From NCBI GenBank assembly GCA_001898415.1, contig MKTU01000062.1:1-36055 (forward strand): a DNA stretch of 36,055 nucleotides, in the 5' to 3' direction. The number at the start of each line of letters is the position of its first letter. Positions within the stretch are counted from its first letter, which is position 1. This DNA is from Rhodanobacter sp. 67-28. GTDB lineage: Bacteria; Pseudomonadota; Gammaproteobacteria; Xanthomonadales; Rhodanobacteraceae. Positions 8,047-17,387 of the stretch are shown here, one piece after another. The notes below the pieces were generated by a model, which had not been told where the DNA came from, searched no databases, and saw only the letters and a program-made list of their open reading frames with translations. Both the position numbers and the translations under genes were made by a program.

Positions 8047-9186
8047 ATGTCCGACGTGCTCGAACTTGCCCGCGACCTCATCCGCCGTCGTTCGGTGACG
8101 CCGGAAGACGCCGGTTGCCTGCCCTTGATCGGCGAGCGCCTGGAACGCGTCGGCTTCCACGTCGAGCACCTGCGCTACGGCGAGGTCGACAACCTGTGGG
8201 TCACCCATGGCGCCGCCGGTCCGACACTGGCCTTTCTCGGCCACACCGACGTGGTGCCCAGCGGTCCGGAAGCCGCCTGGCAAAGCCCGCCGTTCGAACC
8301 GACCATCCGCGATGGCCGTCTATACGGCCGTGGCGCCGCCGACATGAAAGGCTCGGTGGCGGCGATGGTGGTCGCACTGGAGCAGTTCGTGGCCGCGCAT
8401 CCCGAGCATCGCGGCCGACTCGGCCTGCTGCTGACCAGCGACGAGGAGGGTCCGACCAATCTCGACGGGGTGCGCCGCGTGGTCGAGCATTTCCGCGGGC
8501 GCGGCGAGCGCATCGACTGGTGCGTGGTGGGCGAGCCATCCTCGAAGGAAACACTCGGCGACCTGATTCGCGTCGGACGTCGCGGCTCGCTGTCCGGCAC
8601 GCTCGTCGTGCGGGGCGTGCAAGGCCACGTGGCGTATCCCGAGAAGGCGTTCAACCCGATCCACGCCTTCGCTCCCGCCCTGGCCGAACTCGCCGCCGAG
8701 CGCTGGGACGAAGGCAATGCGGATTTCCCGCCCACCTCGTTCCAGGTCTCCAACCTCAACGCCGGCACCGGCGCGAACAACGTGATCCCCGGTGAACTCG
8801 TCGCGCTGATCAATTTCCGCTACTGCACCGCCAGTCGCGCCGACGACCTGCGCGCGCGCACCGAGGCGATCCTGCATCGCCATGGACTCGACTTCGCACT
8901 CGACTGGAATCTCTCCGGCGAACCCTTCCTCACCCCGCCCGGCGGCGTGTTGCGCGAAACCGTGGTGGCAGTCTGCCGCGAGCTGTGCGGCATCGATCCC
9001 GAACAGAGCACCGGCGGCGGCACCTCGGACGGCCGCTTCATTGCCCCGATGGGTGCCGAAGTTGTCGAGCTCGGCCCGGTCAACGCCACCATCCACAAGG
9101 TGGACGAGTGCGTGGACGTGGCGGAGCTGGAGAAACTGCCGGCGGTGTATCGGGCGTTGTGCGAGCGGTTGCTGGCCGGGGCCTGA
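8047..9186 (+). CDS. dapE: Succinyl-diaminopimelate desuccinylase
   Basis: DapE (379 residues; family ~375) hydrolyses N-succinyl-LL-diaminopimelate to LL-diaminopimelate. It is an M20 dinuclear zinc enzyme. The ligand motifs are GHTDVVP (His and Asp), GRGAADMKG (bridging Asp), TSDEEGPT (catalytic Glu plus ligand Glu), GEPSS (ligand Glu) and NATIHKVDE (C-terminal His). [12 protein letters not shown] is the conserved substrate-binding stretch. ATG 8047 has AGGA upstream and matches the family start ([20 protein letters not shown]); the frame extends to 8011. It is convergent with the nos operon. Confidence 0.97.
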   Translation: MSDVLELARDLIRRRSVTPEDAGCLPLIGERLERVGFHVEHLRYGEVDNLWVTHGAAGPTLAFLGHTDVVPSGPEAAWQSPPFEPTIRDGRLYGRGAADMKGSVAAMVVALEQFVAAHPEHRGRLGLLLTSDEEGPTNLDGVRRVVEHFRGRGERIDWCVVGEPSSKETLGDLIRVGRRGSLSGTLVVRGVQGHVAYPEKAFNPIHAFAPALAELAAERWDEGNADFPPTSFQVSNLNAGTGANNVIPGELVALINFRYCTASRADDLRARTEAILHRHGLDFALDWNLSGEPFLTPPGGVLRETVVAVCRELCGIDPEQSTGGGTSDGRFIAPMGAEVVELGPVNATIHKVDECVDVAELEKLPAVYRALCERLLAGA

Positions 9187-9218
9187 CCTGACGATGACGC
9201 TTCAACAGGCGAGTCTCG

Positions 9219-9245
9219 ACCGCCGTGGCGGTGCCTGCATCAGGC
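9219..9245. terminator. Two short hairpins between dapE and tatA
   Basis: ACCGCC/GGCGGT (9219-9232, loop GT) is followed at once by GCCTG-CAT-CAGGC (9233-9245). They sit in the 84-base space between convergent operons and may end transcription from both sides. No U tract, so the evidence is weak. Confidence 0.3.
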
Positions 9246-9270
9246 AAGTCAACGCATCCGGATCAGCGCC

Positions 9271-9474
9271 TCAGGGTCGTGGTTCGCCATCCGCATCCCG
9301 CCGCACCGTCGGCGGCGTGGCCTCGTGCGGCTGGCCGCCCTTGAGCCCCTGGCGGAAATCGGCGATGGCGCTGCCGAGGTCGCGGCCGACGTTGCGCAGC
9401 TTGCCGGTGCCGAAGATCAGCACTGCCAGTACGAGCAGCACGATCCAGTGCGAGAAACTCTCCAGTCCGGGCAT
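9271..9474 (-). CDS. tatA: Twin-arginine translocase TatA/TatE-type protein at the end of the nos operon
   Basis: A 67-residue protein with one N-terminal membrane helix and an amphipathic helix, including the TatA hinge and glycines ([29 protein letters not shown]). TatA forms the export pore of the Tat pathway, which carries folded proteins such as NosZ and ApbE. Nos clusters of pseudomonads also end in nosL-tatE. ATG 9474 has AGGAA eight bases upstream; the alternative ATG at 9492 (73 residues) would overlap the nosL stop as ATGA. The variable tail is short. Whether it is specific to NosZ or adds to a general Tat system is not known. Confidence 0.9.
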   Translation of the reverse strand: MPGLESFSHWIVLLVLAVLIFGTGKLRNVGRDLGSAIADFRQGLKGGQPHEATPPTVRRDADGEPRP

Positions 9475-9488
9475 GTTGCGGGTTCCTG

Positions 9489-10130
9489 TCATGGGTGGGG
9501 GCGTGGATGCGCCGGCGAAAGCGCGGCTTGCGGATGGCTCGACAGGCCGAGCGACGGCGTGGGCGCAGCGAGGCATTGCAGCGTGCCGTGAGCGCCGCTG
9601 GCCCGGGCGGGGCAGCGGTAGTCCAGCGTGGCCACCAGTGCGGGCGTGATCTCGGCGAAGTCGACCACGGCGCCGCCATGCTCGCGTGCGAATGTTTCCG
9701 CGACAGCGCGGCTGGCGAACGGCGCCAGGGTCGGTCCCATCGAGCCGGCCAGCGGCTGCCAGGCCACGTAGACTGCGGTGCGCGCGTCGATGAAGCTGGC
9801 GGCGGCGTGGTCGGGTTGCTGCCAGTCGATGCGCGCGCTGTCCTGCACGAACAGTTCCTGCAGCGCGGACTGGTTTTCCGGTTGCAGCACGTAGGCGAAA
9901 AAGTCGCGGGTGGAATCGAACACCAGCGGCTTGGCGCGGCCGCTGATCCAGGCCTCGGCGCGCGGGCCGGGCGAGCCGTCCAGGTACATGCCGCACACCG
10001 CGCAGGCATCGTCCGGGTGGGTGTCGACGGCGTGGCGTGCGGGTGCGGGATTGCCGCCGCAACCGGCCAGCAGGGCCAGCGCCAGCACGAAGACAGCGCG
10101 GCGCAGGTTGGTCATCGGCAAGCAGGGCAT
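9489..10130 (-). CDS. nosL: NosL, copper chaperone lipoprotein for N2O reductase
   Basis: 213 residues. The N-terminus is a lipoprotein signal with lipobox LLAGC (cysteine ~24), followed by the NosL copper-binding motif CAVCGMYL (residues ~43-50). NosL is a periplasmic membrane-anchored Cu(I) chaperone that delivers copper to apo-NosZ. AAGGAG stands just before ATG 10130; a second ATG lies 15 bases further in. It is separated from nosY by 12 bases. The C-terminal ~40 residues are Pro/Ala/Ser/His-rich (AAPTPSLGL... HPRPHP) and probably disordered; this tail could help bind copper but that is a guess. Confidence 0.93.
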   Translation of the reverse strand: MPCLPMTNLRRAVFVLALALLAGCGGNPAPARHAVDTHPDDACAVCGMYLDGSPGPRAEAWISGRAKPLVFDSTRDFFAYVLQPENQSALQELFVQDSARIDWQQPDHAAASFIDARTAVYVAWQPLAGSMGPTLAPFASRAVAETFAREHGGAVVDFAEITPALVATLDYRCPARASGAHGTLQCLAAPTPSLGLSSHPQAALSPAHPRPHP

Positions 10131-10142
10131 GTGTGAACTCCT

Positions 10143-10976
10143 TCAGATTTCCTTGCGCCGGAACGCGAGCATCGCCCAGGCGAACGGCGCCACCGCCCAG
10201 CCCAGCAGCAGCGCGTAGAGCAGGGCGGGCGGATAGACGTGGTGGGCGGTCATGCCGGTCAGCAGGTCGTTGCCGGCGCCGTCGCCCAGCGCGGTGAGGT
10301 TGACCAGGCGGAACACGTCGACCGGGTTGAACAGCAGCAGGTACGGATACACCGCGCGCTCGACCGGGTTGCCGCCGCTGACCACCAGCAGCGCCAGCAG
10401 CGCCAGGTCGAACAGCACCACGCTCACCAGCCAGCCGACCAGTGCCAGTCCGGCGGCGCGCGACTTGTCGGTGGTCTGCACGCTGATCAGGCAGGCCAGC
10501 CCGACGAAGCAGGCGCCGAGCAGGGATGCGCTGAGGATGAAGCGGCCGATCTGCAACCACGCCTGCATCGTCTGCTCCGGCGGCTGCATCCACTGCATGA
10601 TCGCGACCGCGAGCCCGAAGCCGGCCAGCGTGGCGGCGGCCAGCGCACTGCAGTGGCCGAGGAACTTGCCGGCCACCAGTTGCCCGCGCGAGAGCGGATA
10701 GCTGAGCATCAGCAGCAGGGTGCCGTCGTCGCGCTCGCCGACGATGCTGCCATAGGCAATCAGCAGGCCGATCAGCGGGATCACGAACGCGCCCAGCGTG
10801 GTCAGGCTGGCCAGCGTGGCGTCGAACGAGGTGAAGCCCACGCGTCCGGCTGCCGCACTGCCGAACCAGGCGATGCCCAGCGCCAGCAGCGCGAACAGGA
10901 TGGTCAGCGCGATGGTCCAGCGGTTGCGGAAGTCGTCGCGGAATTCCTTGGCGGCGACGGTGAGGATCGGGTTCAT
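10143..10976 (-). CDS. nosY: NosY, ABC transporter permease for CuZ maturation
   Basis: 277 residues with six predicted membrane segments, beginning [20 protein letters not shown], the classical NosY/ABC-2 start. The stretch [23 protein letters not shown] is the conserved coupling region before the second helix pair. NosY forms a channel with the NosF ATPase and periplasmic NosD; the complex supplies sulfur (and works with NosL for copper) to the CuZ cluster. Its ATG overlaps the nosF stop by four bases (ATGA), which implies coupled translation. Confidence 0.95.
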   Translation of the reverse strand: MNPILTVAAKEFRDDFRNRWTIALTILFALLALGIAWFGSAAAGRVGFTSFDATLASLTTLGAFVIPLIGLLIAYGSIVGERDDGTLLLMLSYPLSRGQLVAGKFLGHCSALAAATLAGFGLAVAIMQWMQPPEQTMQAWLQIGRFILSASLLGACFVGLACLISVQTTDKSRAAGLALVGWLVSVVLFDLALLALLVVSGGNPVERAVYPYLLLFNPVDVFRLVNLTALGDGAGNDLLTGMTAHHVYPPALLYALLLGWAVAPFAWAMLAFRRKEI

Positions 10977-11902
10977 GCGGCCACCTCCGCGGTGGATGGC
11001 GGGCCGGCGCCGAGCCAGTCGTAGAGTTGTGCCAGCGTCGGCTCGCGCACGTCGAGATCGACGATCGCCGGGTCGGCCAGCAGCTCGCGCAGCATGCGCA
11101 ACTTGCTGGCGCGCGGCACCTGCAGTTCCAGCCGGCCATCGGGGCGCGGCTGCGCCGACAGGCCGCCGGTTTCAAGGCGCGCGAGCAATTCGGGCATCGC
11201 CTGCTCACGCGTGCGCAACAGCACCTGCGCCGGCAGCGCGGCCTGCTCGCCCAGCGCGTGCAGGCTGCCGGCGGCAAGCAACTTGCCCTGGCGCAGGATC
11301 AGTGCGCCATCGATGTGCGGTTCCAGTTCGGCCAGCAGGTGCGAGGAGACCAGCACGCAGCGGCCGTCCGCGCGCAGCTCGCCGACGATGCGGTACAGCT
11401 CGCGGGTGGCCTGTGGGTCGAGGCCGGTGGTCGGTTCGTCCAGCAGCACCAGATCGGGCGAACCCAGCAGCGCCTGCGCGAGGCCGAGGCGCTGGCGCAT
11501 GCCCTTCGAATACGTGCCGATGCGCCGGTCGGCGGCGTGGGCCAGGCCGACGCGGTCGAGCAGCGTGGCTATCTGCGCGCCTGGTGCCTGCTTCAGTCGC
11601 GCCAGGTAGTCGAGCAGCTCGCGGCCGGTGAGGTTGCCGTAGAAGGTGGCGCTCTCGGGCAGGTAGCCGATGCGCCGGCGCAGCGCGTGTGCGCGCCACG
11701 GTGACTGGCCAAGCACCTCCAACCGGCCGCCGCTGGGTGCGATCAGGCCAAGAATGAGTTTGATCAGCGTGGACTTGCCCGCGCCGTTGTGGCCGAGCAG
11801 GCCGATCACCTGGCCGCGCGGCACGACGGCGCTGATGCCGTCGAGTGCGGCGAGGTCGCCGTAACGCTTGGCCAGCGCGTGGCATTCGATCGGGTGGTTC
11901 AT
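10973..11902 (-). CDS. nosF: NosF, ABC transporter ATPase for CuZ maturation
   Basis: 309 residues. Walker A GHNGAGKS at 37-44, ABC signature [15 protein letters not shown], Walker [14 protein letters not shown] and the H loop SSHLL are all present, so it should be an active ATPase. It is the cytoplasmic motor of NosDFY. ATG 11902 overlaps the nosD stop (ATGA), and the 3' end overlaps nosY in the same way. Confidence 0.95.
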   Translation of the reverse strand: MNHPIECHALAKRYGDLAALDGISAVVPRGQVIGLLGHNGAGKSTLIKLILGLIAPSGGRLEVLGQSPWRAHALRRRIGYLPESATFYGNLTGRELLDYLARLKQAPGAQIATLLDRVGLAHAADRRIGTYSKGMRQRLGLAQALLGSPDLVLLDEPTTGLDPQATRELYRIVGELRADGRCVLVSSHLLAELEPHIDGALILRQGKLLAAGSLHALGEQAALPAQVLLRTREQAMPELLARLETGGLSAQPRPDGRLELQVPRASKLRMLRELLADPAIVDLDVREPTLAQLYDWLGAGPPSTAEVAA

Positions 11903-13164
11903 GGCGTGGCCGGGGAAGTTTTCATCAGCGGGTGGCTGTCCTGCACCGAGGGCGGCGTGAACACGGGGAACGCGCGCTGCACGTAGCGCAGCAGCAGCAC
12001 CGCGGGGCTGGACATCAGGTTGCGTGCGGAGGGGTATTTCCACAGCAGCACGTCGACGCCGTCGTTGGGGCGGAACGGCACGTCGCCGACGCCGTCGGCA
12101 TCCAGGTCCCAGCCGAGGTAGTCGCTCCAGAAATTGCCGCGTCCGTGCGCCGACCACTCCTGGGCGAGGTTCTGCACGTACTTCACCTGGATGCGGTTGT
12201 CCTGGAAATGGTTGCCCCACAACCGGTTGTTCTCCGAGCCGGCGGTGACGTGGATGCCGATCTGCGAGTCGGCGACGAGGTTGTCGTGGAAGTCGTTGAA
12301 CTGCGACAGGTAGACGAACAGGCCCTTGCCTTCGGTGCCGTCGATCAGCCCGCCCTGGGTGTCGCGCTGGCCGTTGATCCGGCGTATCAGGTTGCCGGCG
12401 ATCTCGCTGTGCGAGATGTAGTTGAGCAGGAAGCCGTAGGATTCGTCGTCCTCGGCGGTATTGCCGATCACCTTGAGGTGATCGGACGACATCAGCGCAT
12501 ACCCGGCCAGGTTGCTGCGGCTGACGTTGTCCCGCAGCAGGTTGTGCTGGGAGTACATGTAGTGGATGCCGTAGCGCACCTCGTGCACCACGTTGCGGGC
12601 GATGGTGTTGTGAGGGCTGACGTAGACGTAGATGCCGTCGCGCGAGTCGGCCACGTCGTTGTCCTCGATGGTGCAGCCGGTGTCGTTCCACAGGTGGATG
12701 CCGTCGCCGCGGTCGGCCACGCGCAGCGAGCGCATGCCGCGGATCACGTTGTGCGCGACGCGCACGTTGGCCGCGCCGTCGAGGTAGACGCCGAACAGGC
12801 TCTCCTCGATGCGGTTGCCCTCGAGCGTGACGTCGCGCGCCTGGCGCTCGACGAAGATGCCGGCGTTCATCGCGGTGAGATCGGTGCCGCTATGGCGGAT
12901 GGTCAGCCCGCGCACGGTGACCTGCGCGGCGCCGATGCGCACCACGTCGCCTTCGCCGCCGCCGTCGAGAACGGCGCCGGGTTCGCCGACGAGGGTGACC
13001 GGCTTGTCCAGCCGCAGGTGCACCACGTGCACGCCGGTCGGCACGCTGATGGTGGTACCCGGCGGCGCCGCGGCCACGATCTGCTCCAGCGACTCGCGCG
13101 CATGCACCGGCGCCGCCGGCGGCCATGCCAGCATCAGGAACGCGAGGAAACGAAGTGCATGCAT
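11899..13164 (-). CDS. nosD: NosD, periplasmic CuZ maturation protein
   Basis: 421 residues. Residues 1-22 form a signal peptide ending VHA. The body is a right-handed parallel beta-helix (CASH/PbH1 repeats such as GIFVERQARDVTLEGN, GVYLDGAANVRVAHN, GIHYMYSQHNLLRDN). It ends with the family region QYWSDY-like FWSDYLGWDLDADGVGDVPF. NosD sits on the periplasmic face of NosF2Y2. ATG 13164 starts MHALRFLAFLMLAW. It is separated from nosZ by 53 bases that hold a strong hairpin. Confidence 0.95.
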   Translation of the reverse strand: MHALRFLAFLMLAWPPAAPVHARESLEQIVAAAPPGTTISVPTGVHVVHLRLDKPVTLVGEPGAVLDGGGEGDVVRIGAAQVTVRGLTIRHSGTDLTAMNAGIFVERQARDVTLEGNRIEESLFGVYLDGAANVRVAHNVIRGMRSLRVADRGDGIHLWNDTGCTIEDNDVADSRDGIYVYVSPHNTIARNVVHEVRYGIHYMYSQHNLLRDNVSRSNLAGYALMSSDHLKVIGNTAEDDESYGFLLNYISHSEIAGNLIRRINGQRDTQGGLIDGTEGKGLFVYLSQFNDFHDNLVADSQIGIHVTAGSENNRLWGNHFQDNRIQVKYVQNLAQEWSAHGRGNFWSDYLGWDLDADGVGDVPFRPNDGVDVLLWKYPSARNLMSSPAVLLLRYVQRAFPVFTPPSVQDSHPLMKTSPATP

Positions 13165-13180
13165 GGGAACGGCGATCCGC

Positions 13181-13211
13181 TCGTGCCGCCGCGCACTGCG
13201 CGGCGGCACGA
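13181..13211. promoter_or_regulatory. Perfect 14-bp hairpin between nosZ and nosD
   Basis: TCGTGCCGCCGCGC at 13181-13194, loop ACT, and its exact complement at 13198-13211. In the nos mRNA it lies between the nosZ stop (7 bases away) and the nosD start (17 bases away). No U tract follows, so it fits a processing or 3'-protection element, or a partial block, better than a classical terminator. Confidence 0.6.
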
Positions 13212-13217
13212 CGCGGC

Positions 13218-15173
13218 TCAGGCCTCGACCAGCATCCGCCCGCTCATCTCCATGTGCATCGCATGGCAGAAGAACGTGCAGTAGTACCAGAACACCCCCG
13301 CCTTGTTGGCGGTGAAGGTGGCCGAAGCGGTGGCGCCGGGGCTGATCTCCATGTTGATGCCGTAGTTGACGATGCAGAAGCCGTGGCTGACGTCCTCCAC
13401 TGCGTCGATGTTGGTCACCACCACGGTCACCTCGTCGCCCTTCTTCACCTTGAAGCTGCCCATGCTGAAGATCGGCGCGGCCGAGGTCATGTACACGAAC
13501 ACCTTGCGGCCTTCGCGGATGACCTTGCTGTCGGACAGCACGTTGACGCCGTGCTTCTTCGCCATCGCCACCGTCTCGGCGAAGAACGGGTCGTCGCGGT
13601 CCCAGCTCTTCTTCACCTTGTCGATCAGCTGCCGGCGGTGCAGCAGGATCACGTCGTGCGGTTCGGCGTAGACCGGGCCGTCGGCGACCAGCTTCATGGT
13701 GTCGCCGGAGATGTCGATCAGCTGGTCGTTGTCCGGATGCAGCGGGCCGGTGGGCAGGAAGCGGTCCTTGGAGAACTTGTTCAGCGACACCAGCCACTTG
13801 CCGTCGGCATCGCGGGTCTCGCCCATCGAGGTGTGGCAGTGCCCGGGCTGGTAGGCCACGTCGATCTTCTGGCGCAGGTAGTTGACCTTCTTGCCGTCGT
13901 GGGCGGCGATCGCGTCGGCGATGTTCCACTTGGCGATCTGGCTGTCGATGAACAGCGTGGTGTACGCATTGCCGCGGCCGTCGTAGGCGGTGTGCAACGG
14001 GCCAAGACCCAGCTCGGGCTCGGCCACCACGGTGTCGCGCGGGTCCTTCAGCTTGCCGGCGAACCAATCGTCGATGCGGCTCCACTCCATCACGGTGACG
14101 GTGGGCGAGAGCTTGCCGTTGGCCACCACGTACTTGCCGTCGGGGCTGGCGTTGATGCCGTGCGGGTTCTTCGGGATCGGGATGTACAGGGTGAACGAGG
14201 AGCCGTGGCGGCCGTCGAGCACTGGCACCTTGGAGCTGCCGATGGTCTTGAAATCGCCCTTCTTCACCGCTGCCTCGATGCGCGCGATGTTGAACACCAC
14301 CGCCCAGTCGCGCTCGGCCTGCATCGTGCCGGGCAGGTCCATGCCGCCCTCGCTGTTGTAGCAGGTGGAGATGGCGTACTTGCCGGCGTAGTCGGCCTCG
14401 GTGTTGTCCAGGTTGCCGTCCACCAGCACCTGCCAGACGACCTCCATGGTGTCGCCGTCGAGGGCGCTGAACATGGTCTGGTACCTGGCCGGGTCCTCCA
14501 GGTCGCGGCCGTCGTTCGGTGCCGGGACCAGGAACTCGCCGTTGGCGAACACGTAGCCGGTGCGCGGTGCGCGCTGCACGCGCAGGCCGTGGATCGCCTG
14601 CACGTTGGGTACGTCGGTGATGCGGTCGGTGCGCATCACGTCGCAGCGGATGCGCGCGACGCGGGTATGCGCCTTGTCGTTGATGAAGATGTAGCGGCCG
14701 TCGTAGTGGCCGTCGGTCTGGCTCATGTGCGGGTGGTGGCAGTCGCCGCCGGGCGGGAAGTTCGGCCCGAGCACGCGCTTGCTCTCGTTGGTGACGCCCC
14801 AGCCGATGGTGAAGTCGGGGTTGAACACGGGGATGCGCATCAGCTCGCGCATCGAGGGCACGCCCACCAGGCGCACCTCGCCGGACTGGCCGCCGCTCCA
14901 GAAGCCGTAGTACTCGTCGAGCTGGCCGGGCGGCACGTGGTCGGAGGCCGCTTCGTGCTCGCCGTGCCCGCGCTGGCGCTCGCCATCGTGTCCGGCGGCG
15001 CCACCTTCCGCGCCACCGTGGTCCCCCTTGCGGCCGCAGCCCGCCAACGCCAGTCCCGCCGCACCGGCCAGGCCGACCAGCGCACTGTTCTTCATGAAGT
15101 TGCGACGCGCGGGGTCGGCGCCTTCCGCGTTTGCTTCGGGTTTGTTCTTCGATTCGTCGTGCATGGCTTCCAT
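13218..15173 (-). CDS. nosZ: Nitrous-oxide reductase, clade I type, Tat-exported
   Basis: NosZ (651 residues) reduces N2O to N2 in the periplasm. The N-terminus carries a Tat motif, ARRNFMK (residues 22-28), and a hydrophobic stretch ending LALAGC (Cys46), which is also a good lipobox. A His-rich linker (47-80) follows. The beta-propeller keeps the seven CuZ histidines in [32 protein letters not shown] and EPHDVI. The C-terminal cupredoxin domain has the CuA set: His in DVSHGFC and C632-T-F634-F-C636-HAM-H640-ME-M643. At F634 many relatives have Trp, which binds copper only through its backbone. Start at 15173 or 15164 (both ATG, weak ribosome sites). The gene is 24 bases after nosR. Confidence 0.97.
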   Translation of the reverse strand: MEAMHDESKNKPEANAEGADPARRNFMKNSALVGLAGAAGLALAGCGRKGDHGGAEGGAAGHDGERQRGHGEHEAASDHVPPGQLDEYYGFWSGGQSGEVRLVGVPSMRELMRIPVFNPDFTIGWGVTNESKRVLGPNFPPGGDCHHPHMSQTDGHYDGRYIFINDKAHTRVARIRCDVMRTDRITDVPNVQAIHGLRVQRAPRTGYVFANGEFLVPAPNDGRDLEDPARYQTMFSALDGDTMEVVWQVLVDGNLDNTEADYAGKYAISTCYNSEGGMDLPGTMQAERDWAVVFNIARIEAAVKKGDFKTIGSSKVPVLDGRHGSSFTLYIPIPKNPHGINASPDGKYVVANGKLSPTVTVMEWSRIDDWFAGKLKDPRDTVVAEPELGLGPLHTAYDGRGNAYTTLFIDSQIAKWNIADAIAAHDGKKVNYLRQKIDVAYQPGHCHTSMGETRDADGKWLVSLNKFSKDRFLPTGPLHPDNDQLIDISGDTMKLVADGPVYAEPHDVILLHRRQLIDKVKKSWDRDDPFFAETVAMAKKHGVNVLSDSKVIREGRKVFVYMTSAAPIFSMGSFKVKKGDEVTVVVTNIDAVEDVSHGFCIVNYGINMEISPGATASATFTANKAGVFWYYCTFFCHAMHMEMSGRMLVEA

Positions 15174-15197
15174 CCGCAGAGGCAGGTGAGGTGGGGA

Positions 15198-17387
15198 TCA
15201 GTCGGCGAAGGGCGCCGGCTCTCGGGTTTCCGGCGCGTTCGCCGGGGTAATCAGCGCGATCGGCGTGGGCAACGGCCGCGCGGCGCGTTCGCGCTTCTTG
15301 CGCTGCTGCACCATCGGCGGGCACTTGTGATCGTTGACGCGGGTGACCTGGCAATCCAGGCAGTAGTGGCATTCGTTGAAGTCGATGCGGCCATCCGCAT
15401 GGATCGCCTTGACCTCGCACTCGTTGGCGCAGACCTGGCAGGGGCTGCCGCACTCGGGGCGTCGGCGCAGCCATTCGAACAATCGCCAGCGTCCGGACAC
15501 GGCCAGTCCGGCACCCAGCGGGCAGACATAGCGGCAATAGAACTTGTGGTTGAACGCGGATACGCCGATCAGCAGCACCGCGTAGAGCACGTAGCTCCAC
15601 GAGCGCGCGAAGTGCAGGGTGAACGTGGTCTTGAACGGCTCGATCTCGGCGTAGTGCTCGGCCGTGTTGAGCGACTGAAGCGACATGCCGAACAGCACCA
15701 GCAGGATGACGTACTTGAGCGCCCACAACCGCTCGTGCACCGCCCGCGGAAACTCGAACTGCGGCACGTGCAATCGCTTGGCCGCGTTGTTCACCAGTAC
15801 CTGCAGCGCGCCGAACGGGCACAGCCATCCGCAGTAAACGCCGCGCCCGAGCAGCAGCAGGGTGGCGGCGACGAATACCCACAGGATGAAGATCAGCGGG
15901 TCCATCAGGAAGGTTTCCCAATGGAAGCCGTGCAGCACCGACTGGATGAAGGTGAAGATGTTCACCACCGACAGCTGCGCCAGCCCGTGCCAGCCGATGA
16001 ACACCAGCGTATAGATCAGGAAACCGGTGCGCACGCGTTCGAGCAGCACGGGCCGCGTCACCAGCCAGTCCTGGAACAGCAGGATCAGCGTCAGCACGGT
16101 CAGCCCCGCCAGCAGCACGGCGATGTCGATGCGGCGGCCGTACCAGATCTTCTGCCACAGTGCGGCGTCGGCCGGCAGTGCATTGGACTGCGAGTCGGTG
16201 CTGCTCTCCGGCCGCGTGGTGTAGACCGCCGGCATGCGGTAGTCGCGGGTGAAGGTGTGGTAGATGCTCTGCAGCGGGCCGACCTGACGGTTCACCATCA
16301 GTTGCAGCGTCCACGGCCGGGTCGCGTCGAAGCCGCTGCCGCTGTTGCGCACGATGAAGATCGCCTGCTCGACGAAGTCGGGCTTGCCACGCAACGGGGT
16401 GTCGTTCAACTGAACCAGGTCGGTGTCCTTGAACAGCACCAGCTTGCCGTCCTGCAGCACGTGCACGCGGTCGAAGATGCCGCCGCGCACATAACCCACG
16501 CCCTTGAACGAATAGATGCCGTTGGCCATCACCGCGATCGCCGAGTCGCCGGGCTTGAGCTGCCTCATCAGGTCGGCGTGGGCGGTCGGGCCGAGCAGGT
16601 TGCGGCCCACCGTGGGCGGGGTGACGTCGGCGAAGTACAGGTCGATGAAGACATCGCCCTCGTGGCCGGGCGCCGGCGCGGTGGGATCGTCGACCAGGCC
16701 GCTCTCCGGCTGGCCCTTGAAGGCGTCGGTGATCGCTTGGCGCTTGAGCTGCAGGTGGCTGATCGCGCCGTTGCCGGTCAGCGTGTCCCAGTCGGCCGGC
16801 TGGTAGTAGTCGGCGCGCACGGCGGCGACTTTGGCGTCGGTGTCGGCCGCGCCGGCGATCAGCTTGCGCGAGGCGGCCACCTTAAGCGCCGAGTTCATGA
16901 TCGTCTCGTTGACCACCATCGAGGTCACCGTGGCGCTGCTGATCGCGTCGATGCGCACGCTGCCGCTGGCGCCGCCGCCGACCACGATCTGGTCGTCCAC
17001 GCGATGGCCGATGTAGCGCGCCACGAAGTCGTACAGCTTCTGCACCGGAATGCCGACCAGCAGGATCGGCTCGTGCTGCTCCAGCACGCGGGCGTCGCGG
17101 ATGCTGCCGTCGGTGCCGATCGACACCAGCAGGTTGATCGGCGCGCCCGAGTACGCCGGCACCGGCGCCACCATCACCGTCTCGAACACGTAGCCGATCA
17201 CCTTGTCGCCGTGGTACACGGCTGCGGCGGGCGGGGTGCCCTCGACGTCGCCGAAACGGTCGGCCTGCGCGAACACCTGGTGCAGCTGCGGATACTTCGC
17301 GTCGATGCCGGCCAGCGCTGCCGAGGCGGGCAGCAGCAACAGCAGCGCGAGCAGCAGCCGGGCGATGAGTGAGCGTGCGTCGCGCAT
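15198..17387 (-). CDS. nosR: NosR, membrane flavo-iron-sulfur protein feeding N2O reductase
   Basis: 729 residues. Order: signal anchor (5-27), periplasmic FMN-binding domain (~50-330), membrane core (~400-600) with CX3CP motifs CGWLCP and CRYVCP, then cytoplasmic 4Fe-4S clusters (CGSPCQVCANEC; CHYCLDC). The flavin attachment stretch DAISSATVTS contains Thr153, the residue expected to be covalently flavinylated by ApbE. NosR is needed for nosZ expression and for electron supply to NosZ. ATG 17387 shares one base with the apbE stop (TGATG), so the two are coupled; the frame extends to 17471 but that part is the apbE shadow. Confidence 0.96.
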   Translation of the reverse strand: MRDARSLIARLLLALLLLLPASAALAGIDAKYPQLHQVFAQADRFGDVEGTPPAAAVYHGDKVIGYVFETVMVAPVPAYSGAPINLLVSIGTDGSIRDARVLEQHEPILLVGIPVQKLYDFVARYIGHRVDDQIVVGGGASGSVRIDAISSATVTSMVVNETIMNSALKVAASRKLIAGAADTDAKVAAVRADYYQPADWDTLTGNGAISHLQLKRQAITDAFKGQPESGLVDDPTAPAPGHEGDVFIDLYFADVTPPTVGRNLLGPTAHADLMRQLKPGDSAIAVMANGIYSFKGVGYVRGGIFDRVHVLQDGKLVLFKDTDLVQLNDTPLRGKPDFVEQAIFIVRNSGSGFDATRPWTLQLMVNRQVGPLQSIYHTFTRDYRMPAVYTTRPESSTDSQSNALPADAALWQKIWYGRRIDIAVLLAGLTVLTLILLFQDWLVTRPVLLERVRTGFLIYTLVFIGWHGLAQLSVVNIFTFIQSVLHGFHWETFLMDPLIFILWVFVAATLLLLGRGVYCGWLCPFGALQVLVNNAAKRLHVPQFEFPRAVHERLWALKYVILLVLFGMSLQSLNTAEHYAEIEPFKTTFTLHFARSWSYVLYAVLLIGVSAFNHKFYCRYVCPLGAGLAVSGRWRLFEWLRRRPECGSPCQVCANECEVKAIHADGRIDFNECHYCLDCQVTRVNDHKCPPMVQQRKKRERAARPLPTPIALITPANAPETREPAPFAD

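Noticed and set aside
13125..17372. 1415-codon open frame on the plus strand, antisense to nosD-nosZ-nosR
   Set aside because: His/Val/Asp/Gln-rich text without domains, a normal shadow in high-GC DNA opposite well-supported nos genes.
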